Below, one piece after another: positions 58,729-64,000 of a stretch of 64,000 bases of DNA; within the stretch, counting starts at the first letter, position 1; every line of letters begins with the position of its first letter. Below the pieces are notes generated by a model, which worked only from the letters and a program-made list of their open reading frames with translations, ran no database searches and was not told the DNA's origin. Source of the DNA: an uncultured Sutterella sp. GTDB taxonomy: Bacteria; Pseudomonadota; Gammaproteobacteria; Burkholderiales; Burkholderiaceae_F. The stretch is taken from positions 25,264 to 89,263 of the forward strand of contig CALXXT010000012.1 in NCBI GenBank assembly GCA_944392755.1, in the 5' to 3' direction. A program made the translations under genes and the position numbers.

Positions 58729-59340
58729 ATGCTCTCGAAAACCACACTCTCGGAACTGCTCGCGCGCCCCGTAATCGCCGTCGTCAGGCGCACGGAAGAA
58801 CTCGACGGCGCGCTTCGAAGCCCATCCAACATCATCGAGCTGCGCGCCAGCAGCCTCATGGAGCTCCCCTTCATCGTGCGTCGCTGCCGCGACGCGAAGA
58901 AGGCGCTCTTCCTTTATCCGGAACTCATCGAAGGACTTGGCCACTCGCCCGCCTCGATCGAGTTTCTCGCGCAGTACGCCCGTCCGACCGGCATCGTTTC
59001 CACCAAGAAGCAAATCCTCAACACCGCCGCTTCGCTCGGGCTCCTCACCGTCTTTCAAATCTTCATGATCGACACCCAGGCCTTCGGCACGGGCGTCCGC
59101 AACGCGCAGAAGCTCCGGTGCGACGCAATCGAGGTTATGCCGGGCGCGATCCCCAACATCGTGCGCGAAGTCTGCGCCCTCGTTGATAAACCCGTTCTTT
59201 GCGCCGGACTCGTCAAAACCGCCGAAGAAGTCTCGAAGCTTCTCGAGTCCGGGGCCGCAGGCGTCGCCACCAGCACGAGCACGCTTTGGTTCGATCCGCT
59301 GAACCAAAACCGGCGCACGCTCGGAGGAGAAAACGAATGA
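58729..59340 (+). CDS. GlpP-family glycerol-3-phosphate-responsive antiterminator
   Basis: The 203-residue protein matches the G3P_antiterm family: PVIAVVRRTEEL, then STKKQILNTAASLGLLTVFQIFMIDTQAF, IEVMPGAIPNIV and a C-terminal PVLCAGLVKTAEEVSKLLESGAAGVATSTSTLW. In Bacillus, GlpP binds glycerol 3-phosphate and prevents termination in leaders of glp genes. Here it heads an ugp-like operon (ATGA overlap with the ATPase gene) and has an intrinsic terminator 48 bases upstream, consistent with autogenous antitermination. This is inference. No PTS or glpF/glpK genes are nearby. Confidence 0.88.
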   Translation: MLSKTTLSELLARPVIAVVRRTEELDGALRSPSNIIELRASSLMELPFIVRRCRDAKKALFLYPELIEGLGHSPASIEFLAQYARPTGIVSTKKQILNTAASLGLLTVFQIFMIDTQAFGTGVRNAQKLRCDAIEVMPGAIPNIVREVCALVDKPVLCAGLVKTAEEVSKLLESGAAGVATSTSTLWFDPLNQNRRTLGGENE

Positions 59341-60527
59341 CCGCAGCGCTTCAACTCTTTGGCGTAAGCAAAAGCTACGGAACCACCTCCGTCCTTGAGT
59401 CCCTCGACTTGAACGTCGAGAAGGGAGAATTCATCTGCCTGCTCGGTCCCTCGGGCTGCGGGAAGACGACGCTCCTGCGGATGATCGCAGGGCTTCTTTT
59501 CCCGACGACGGGCGAAATCCGCATCGCCGGGCGCGACGTAACGTCAATGACGCCGTCGGAACGCAACATCGCGATGGTGTTTCAGTCCTACGCGCTCTAC
59601 CCGCACAAGACCGTGTGGGAGAACATCGCCTTTCCGCTTCGCATGCGAGCCCCGTGGACGACGCGCATTCCGATCTTCGGTCGCTTCACCGAAGCGCGCC
59701 GTGCGCTCGAGCGCCGGCTCGGCGACGAAGTGCCCGCAGTCGCCCGCTCGCTCGGTCTCGAGAAGCTTCTTGCACGCAAGCCCTATGAGCTCTCAGGCGG
59801 CCAGAAGCAGCGCGTCGCGCTTGGACGCGCCCTTATCCGCAATCCCGAACTCTTCCTTATGGACGAGCCTCTCTCGAACCTCGATGCGAAGCTTCGGACC
59901 GAGACGCGCCGCGAAATCGTGAATCTGCACGCCCGCACGGGTAAAACCTTCGTCTACGTGACGCACGACCAGGTCGAAGCAATGACGATGGCGCACCGCA
60001 TCGTGCTTCTCTATGCCGGGAAGGTGCAGCAGATCGGCTCGCCCCTCGAACTCTACGACGACCCGGAAAACCTCTTCACCGCTTCCTTCATCGGCACGCC
60101 CACCATCAATCAGCTCGAACTTACGGTTTGCGCGGACATGCTCCCGCTTCTTGAGGACGAACCCTGGAGGGGCCAGAACGCAAAGAAGCTCGCCGCAGTC
60201 CTCCCCGAAGGGAAATACACGATCGGAATCCGACCGGAAGCGCTTCTGCCCTCTACGGCGGGCGAACCGGGCGCCATTTCGGTCGAGGTCGACTACTGCG
60301 AGGAAATGGGCGCGGAAACCATCGTCTGGTGCCGCACCCGGCGCACGAAGAAGACGGCTTGCCTGAGGCTCCCGCGCACATCGCCCTTTGAGGCGAAGGC
60401 GATCTCGGGGGTTGAGCCCGATTGGTCGAAGGTGCTCGTCTTTGATGAATCGGGACGCCGCGTGCGCCTCAACGCCGAAGCGACGGCCGAACGCGTCTTC
60501 AACGTGGAAATGCGGAGCGAAGCATGA
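59337..60527 (+). CDS. ugpC: sn-Glycerol-3-phosphate ABC transporter ATPase (UgpC-like)
   Basis: The 396-residue CUT1-type ATPase has Walker A GPSGCGKTT (37-45), Q-loop VFQSYALYPHKT, LSGGQKQR, Walker B LFLMDEPLSNLDAKLR, the switch THDQ, and a C-terminal regulatory MalK-like domain (from about 245). Its start ATG overlaps the antiterminator stop (ATGA) and its stop overlaps the permease start (ATGA). It would power uptake of glycerol 3-phosphate or glycerophosphodiesters with the two permeases that follow. Substrate assignment rests on the neighbouring GlpP and GpdQ-like genes. Confidence 0.85.
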   Translation: MTAALQLFGVSKSYGTTSVLESLDLNVEKGEFICLLGPSGCGKTTLLRMIAGLLFPTTGEIRIAGRDVTSMTPSERNIAMVFQSYALYPHKTVWENIAFPLRMRAPWTTRIPIFGRFTEARRALERRLGDEVPAVARSLGLEKLLARKPYELSGGQKQRVALGRALIRNPELFLMDEPLSNLDAKLRTETRREIVNLHARTGKTFVYVTHDQVEAMTMAHRIVLLYAGKVQQIGSPLELYDDPENLFTASFIGTPTINQLELTVCADMLPLLEDEPWRGQNAKKLAAVLPEGKYTIGIRPEALLPSTAGEPGAISVEVDYCEEMGAETIVWCRTRRTKKTACLRLPRTSPFEAKAISGVEPDWSKVLVFDESGRRVRLNAEATAERVFNVEMRSEA

Positions 60528-61423
60528 AGCGCTTTTACGAAAGGCAGATTTGGATGGCGAATCCCTTCATGCTTTCTCCCGCTCTGGGATGTCTCCTTCT
60601 CTTCTTCGTCGTTCCGATGATCGCGACGCTTGCCGTGAGCTTCACCGACTGGCAGCTGGGCGGGAAGGGCGACGTTCACTTCATTGGATTGGCGAACTAT
60701 CTGGAACTCTGGCGAAGCCCCGACTTCATGAAGAGCGTGCGGAACACCTTCTTCATGACGGCAATCGTCGTCCCCACTTCCTTCGTTCTCTCGCTCGCGC
60801 TTGCGCTTGCCGTGCGCGCGAGCGGACGGTTTGCCCAACTATGGCAGACGATCTACTTCCTCCCGGTGACGGCTTCGCTCGTCGCCATGGCAGTCGTCTG
60901 GCAGTGGATCCTGCACCCCGAAGTGGGCTTCGTCGCCGTCATCCTCTCGCACTTCGGCGTGACGGAAAACGTCAATCTTTTGAACGATCCCGACTATGTG
61001 CTCTGGACGCTCTCCTTCATCACGGTTTGGCAGATGGCGGGCTACTTCATGGTGCTTTTCCTCACGGGACTCGTCCAGATTCCGACGGAGCTCTACGACG
61101 CCGCGAAGGTCGACGGCGCCCGCAGTCCGGCATCGCTCTTCGCAAACATCACCTGGCCGCTCCTCGGACCGACGTCCTTCTTCATTGTCATCCTCACGAT
61201 CATCAAGACCTTTCAGGTCTTCGACATCGTCAAGGTGCTGACGCGCGGCGGCCCCGAGAGAGCGAGCGAAATTCTCCTCTACACCATGTATCAGGAAGGG
61301 TTCTCCTTCTTCCGCATGGGCACGGCCGCAGCGATCGCCGCGCTCTACCTCGCCGTCATGCTCTTCCTCACGTGGCTGCAGACGCACTTCATCGGCCGGA
61401 GGGTTCACTATGGCTTCCAATAA
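60524..61423 (+). CDS. ugpA: ABC transporter permease (UgpA-like)
   Basis: The 299-residue inner-membrane permease has six hydrophobic segments and the EAA loop TELYDAAKVDGARSPASLFANITWPLLGP of CUT1 sugar and glycerophosphate transporters. It overlaps ugpC by 4 bases and the next gene by 14. With UgpE it forms the channel. Confidence 0.88.
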   Translation: MKRFYERQIWMANPFMLSPALGCLLLFFVVPMIATLAVSFTDWQLGGKGDVHFIGLANYLELWRSPDFMKSVRNTFFMTAIVVPTSFVLSLALALAVRASGRFAQLWQTIYFLPVTASLVAMAVVWQWILHPEVGFVAVILSHFGVTENVNLLNDPDYVLWTLSFITVWQMAGYFMVLFLTGLVQIPTELYDAAKVDGARSPASLFANITWPLLGPTSFFIVILTIIKTFQVFDIVKVLTRGGPERASEILLYTMYQEGFSFFRMGTAAAIAALYLAVMLFLTWLQTHFIGRRVHYGFQ

Positions 61424-62252
61424 GGCGCAGCTGCGCGCGCTCGCGCTTCACGTCGGCGTCAACCTTCTGCTCGCGCTCGGCGCATTCTTGATCCTCCTTC
61501 CGTTCATCTGGATGCTGAGCCTCTCGGTGAAGCCCGAGAACGAGATCTACGAAGCGGCGATCCGTTTCCTTCCCAGCGAATGGGACTTTGAGAACTACGT
61601 CGAAGCGTTCGAATTCGGAGAAGTCGGCACCTTCGTCAAAAACGGCCTCGCCGTCACGCTCACCATTCTCGCCATTCAAATGTTGACGGTGATTCCGGCC
61701 GCATACGTTCTCGCCCGCAAGCATTTCAAGCTTGAGAAGGTCTCCTTCGGGCTCGTTCTCACGGGACTCATCGTGCCGCAGCAGGCGGTGGTGATTCCGC
61801 TCGTGCTTGCGATGGCAAAGCTTGATCTTCTCAACACGTTCCCCGTCCTCGTGATTCCCTTCATGACGAGTGCGCTGGGAATCTTTCTTCTGCGGCAGAA
61901 CTTCAAAGCCGTTCCGCAGGAATTGATCGATGCGGCGCTCGTCGACGGCGCGTCCGAGCGCTACATCCTCTGGTTCATCCTCGTGCCGCTCGTCAAGCCT
62001 GCGCTTGCCGCCTTCGCCGTCTTTTCGATCGTGAGCCATTGGAACGACTTCTTCTGGCCCCTTCTCGTCGTGAACGACCTCTCGCTGGCGACGCCGCCCC
62101 TCGGAATCTCGATTTTTGCCTCCGACGAAGGCGGCAACGACGTGGGGCCGATGATGGCCTCGGCGACGATCATCGTGACGCCGCTCCTCGTCGCCTTCCT
62201 CTGCGCTCGGCGCTGGTTCATTCAGGGCATCACGCTTTCGGGGCTCAAATAG
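61410..62252 (+). CDS. ugpE: ABC transporter permease (UgpE-like)
   Basis: The 280-residue permease has six helices and the EAA loop QELIDAALVDGASERYILWFILVPLVKP. It resembles the second permease of CUT1 systems (MalG/UgpE type). It overlaps the UgpA-like gene by 14 bases and is followed after 2 bases by the phosphodiesterase gene. Confidence 0.88.
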   Translation: MASNKAQLRALALHVGVNLLLALGAFLILLPFIWMLSLSVKPENEIYEAAIRFLPSEWDFENYVEAFEFGEVGTFVKNGLAVTLTILAIQMLTVIPAAYVLARKHFKLEKVSFGLVLTGLIVPQQAVVIPLVLAMAKLDLLNTFPVLVIPFMTSALGIFLLRQNFKAVPQELIDAALVDGASERYILWFILVPLVKPALAAFAVFSIVSHWNDFFWPLLVVNDLSLATPPLGISIFASDEGGNDVGPMMASATIIVTPLLVAFLCARRWFIQGITLSGLK

Positions 62253-62254
62253 TC

Positions 62255-63073
62255 ATGCTGCAGTTCGTCCACATCACCGACCTCCACGCGGACGCTTCGG
62301 GAATGCATTTCGGGATCGACGCCTTTGAGCGGCTTGAGTTGGCGCTCAGCCACGCCGCCGGGCATGCGCCGCATGCAAACTTTGCCGTCCTGACGGGAGA
62401 CGTTGCCGAGCGGGGCGACGAAGCCTCCTACCGAAAGGTGCGCAGGATGCTCGAACGCCTCCCCTATCCCGCCTTTGTCCTCCCGGGGAACCACGATGAT
62501 CCTTCCGTCCTGAGCCGCGTCTTTGAAGAAACGCCCTCAGTAGACCTTGCGAATGCCTCGGGTGCCCGTCGGGTGCGGGAGCTCCGAGCGCCTGAATTCA
62601 ACGCGCTCTTTCTCGATACGCATGCAGGAGGAAAAGGAGAGGGCGCGATGAAGACCGGCGACCTTGATGCCGTTCGAGAGGCGCTCAGGAGCGAAAAGCA
62701 CCTGTTTCTCTTCATGCATCACCCGCCCTTTGCGAGCGGCATCTCCGCGATGGACGCGCTCGGTCTTTCGAACCCGGATGCGCTTCTGCGCATCTTCGAA
62801 GAGGCGCACCGCAAGCCCGCCGCCATCTTCTGCGGCCACCTGCACCGCACGATTGCGGGGGTTTGGGCAGGCGTGCCCGTCTTCGCCCTGCGCTCCGTCG
62901 TGCAGGAGGTCGACCCTTTTTCGCGCGATCCGAATCGCATCGTCTACTGCGCCGAAGCTCCCGAATACGCGCTCGTCGACGCGTCGATCGAAACGGGCGG
63001 GACGCTCACGATCCTTTCGCAGACGATTCGGTTCACCGAATCCGGAACATCGATTTCCGATTTACCCGATTAA
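62255..63073 (+). CDS. Metallophosphoesterase, GpdQ-like glycerophosphodiesterase
   Basis: The 272-residue cytoplasmic calcineurin-like enzyme has all dinuclear metal motifs: HITDLH (D9, H11), TGD (D49), GNHDD (N79, H80), HH (155-156 in FMHHPP) and GHLH (H195, H197). FMHHPP, the following MD, and IFCGHLHR closely resemble GpdQ, a glycerophosphodiesterase of 274 residues. It lies between ugpE and the binding-protein gene, where E. coli has the unrelated UgpQ nearby. It probably releases glycerol 3-phosphate from imported diesters. ATG 62255 gives the conserved start; longer in-frame extension overlaps ugpE. Confidence 0.85.
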   Translation: MLQFVHITDLHADASGMHFGIDAFERLELALSHAAGHAPHANFAVLTGDVAERGDEASYRKVRRMLERLPYPAFVLPGNHDDPSVLSRVFEETPSVDLANASGARRVRELRAPEFNALFLDTHAGGKGEGAMKTGDLDAVREALRSEKHLFLFMHHPPFASGISAMDALGLSNPDALLRIFEEAHRKPAAIFCGHLHRTIAGVWAGVPVFALRSVVQEVDPFSRDPNRIVYCAEAPEYALVDASIETGGTLTILSQTIRFTESGTSISDLPD

Positions 63074-63107
63074 CCCCACCATCTCACCATCAAGCGAGGT
63101 ACTTCAA

Positions 63108-64000
63108 ATGACCGTTCAACTTTCTCGACGTCAGTTCTCCAAGCTTTTCGGCGCACTCGCCCTCGGCGCGGCGCTTCCGACGAAGAGCTTCGCAGCCGAA
63201 GAAGAGATTGAATTCACGATCGCCCACACCTACGGCAAGATCTTCCGCCCGATTCACACGAAGATCATCAAGGAATTCAACAAGATCCACCCGAACATCC
63301 ACATCCGCCTCGAAGCGCCGATGTCCGACTACGAAGAGCTCACGCAGCGCACGCTCTCGGGAATTGCTCAAGGGAATGCGCCCGTACTCTCCTTCCAGGG
63401 CGTCAATCAATTCCGTCAGTACATCGAACTTGGCGCCGCCTACGACATCACGCCCTTCACTCAGGAGGATCCGCGCTGGGGCGCCGACTCCGACTACTAC
63501 CCCGAGATGATGAAGCTCTGCAACTTCGGCGGTAAGCAGTACGGCGTTCCATTCGCGATCTCCACTCCGATCATGTACGCCAACCACACGCTTCTCGCGA
63601 AGGCGGGCGTGGACCTCTCGAAGCCCTTCAACACCTGGTCCGACGTGATTGAGGCCGCGAAGAAGGTTCGCGCCTACGACCCGAAGTGTCAGGGAATCTA
63701 CGTCGACTACCAGGCAACGGGCAACTGGATCTGGCAGGCCTTCCTTTACTCCGAAGGCGGCTCGATGATGGACGAAGCCGAAACGCGCGTCGCCTTTGCC
63801 GACGAACCGGGCATCCGCGCGGCGAAGCTCCTGCGCGAATTCATCGACCTCGGCCTCATGGAGGATTCGACCGCGCTTCAGGGCCAGCAGTCCTTCATTT
63901 CGGGGCGCGCTGGCTTCTACGTCGCTTCGACCTCCTGGCTGAAGGGCGTTCAGGACAAGATCAAGTCCTTCGACGTGCGCACGCACCTCTTCCCGGTCGG
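63108..64000 (+). CDS. ugpB: Glycerol-3-phosphate-type ABC binding protein with Tat signal (3' partial)
   Basis: About 297 residues are visible before the window ends. The start MTVQLSRRQFSKLFGALAL is a twin-arginine signal (Arg7-Arg8, hydrophobic core, cleavage probably after SFA near residue 30). The mature part follows the extracellular solute-binding family 1 pattern: FNKIHPNIHIRLEAPMSDYEELTQRTL, VLSFQGVNQFRQYIELGAAYDI and GVPFAISTPIMYAN, then NTWSDVIEAAKKVRA. It should deliver substrate to the ugpA/E/C transporter. Tat export suggests it folds, perhaps with a ligand or metal, before crossing the membrane. The C-terminus is outside the window. Confidence 0.85.
   Translation, partial: MTVQLSRRQFSKLFGALALGAALPTKSFAAEEEIEFTIAHTYGKIFRPIHTKIIKEFNKIHPNIHIRLEAPMSDYEELTQRTLSGIAQGNAPVLSFQGVNQFRQYIELGAAYDITPFTQEDPRWGADSDYYPEMMKLCNFGGKQYGVPFAISTPIMYANHTLLAKAGVDLSKPFNTWSDVIEAAKKVRAYDPKCQGIYVDYQATGNWIWQAFLYSEGGSMMDEAETRVAFADEPGIRAAKLLREFIDLGLMEDSTALQGQQSFISGRAGFYVASTSWLKGVQDKIKSFDVRTHLFPV

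Overview
The window reads as a GC-rich betaproteobacterial chromosome segment, most likely Burkholderiales and probably a gut Sutterellaceae member. This is inferred from gene order and lifestyle genes, not from a marker gene. Betaproteobacterial order is visible in rpsO-pnp-tpiA-secG-tRNA-Leu, lepA-lepB-rnc-era-recO-nagZ, rpmF-fabH-fabD-fabG-acpP-fabF, recG-oxyR and orn/M48/rsgA. Several of these blocks lack their usual members: nuo after secG, pdxJ and acpS after recO, and plsX before fabH. Together with a Wolinella-type fumarate reductase, aspA-dcuA and a non-heme FMN/FAD reductase, this suggests an anaerobic, host-associated bacterium with a trimmed genome.

Layout. 1-5.2 kb: the end of an amino-acid ABC permease, rpsO, pnp, tpiA, secG and a tandemly duplicated tRNA-Leu/tRNA-Gln pair. 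5.2-10.1 kb (minus strand): a NitT/TauT-type ABC transporter whose permease and ATPase are one polypeptide, separated from its binding protein by a two-gene cassette (an unknown protein plus a GIY-YIG nuclease). 10.1-19.5 kb (minus): a NhaD-type antiporter, pncB, nagZ, recO, era, rnc, lepB and lepA. 19.8-23.3 kb: an exported FMN-bind/FAD reductase divergent from a MocR-type regulator that lacks the PLP lysine. 23.4-28.7 kb (minus): fatty-acid synthesis genes and rpmF. 28.9-29.6 kb (minus): six tRNA genes (four Gly-GCC, Cys, Leu-TAA) with near-consensus promoters. 29.7-35.7 kb (minus): frdA-frdB-aspA-dcuA. 36.6-40.9 kb: recG, oxyR and an AI-2E family permease. 40.9-46.6 kb: orn, the feo operon, a degenerate M48 protein and rsgA. 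46.7-53.2 kb: putP, two unknown genes and clpB with a sigma-32-like promoter. 53.8-58.5 kb: a PIN-PhoH protein and a metal-efflux locus (P1B ATPase, separate HMA protein, ArsR regulator) with a repeated operator-like element. 58.7 kb to the end: a GlpP-family antiterminator heading a glycerophosphodiester locus (ugpC-ugpA-ugpE, a GpdQ-like phosphodiesterase and a Tat-exported binding protein cut by the window end).

How the genes work together. Aspartate taken up by DcuA would be deaminated by AspA to fumarate, reduced by FrdAB, and succinate exported by the same carrier. No membrane anchor (FrdC) is encoded beside frdAB, so its quinol link must lie elsewhere. The last operon looks like a complete path for importing and hydrolysing glycerophosphodiesters, with an intrinsic terminator in its leader that a GlpP-like protein could control. 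The most unusual items are that leader and GlpP arrangement, the lysine-less MocR paired with the flavoprotein, the M48 homologue that has lost two catalytic-site glutamates, and the nuclease cassette. No CRISPR array, prophage, insertion sequence or rRNA gene was seen.
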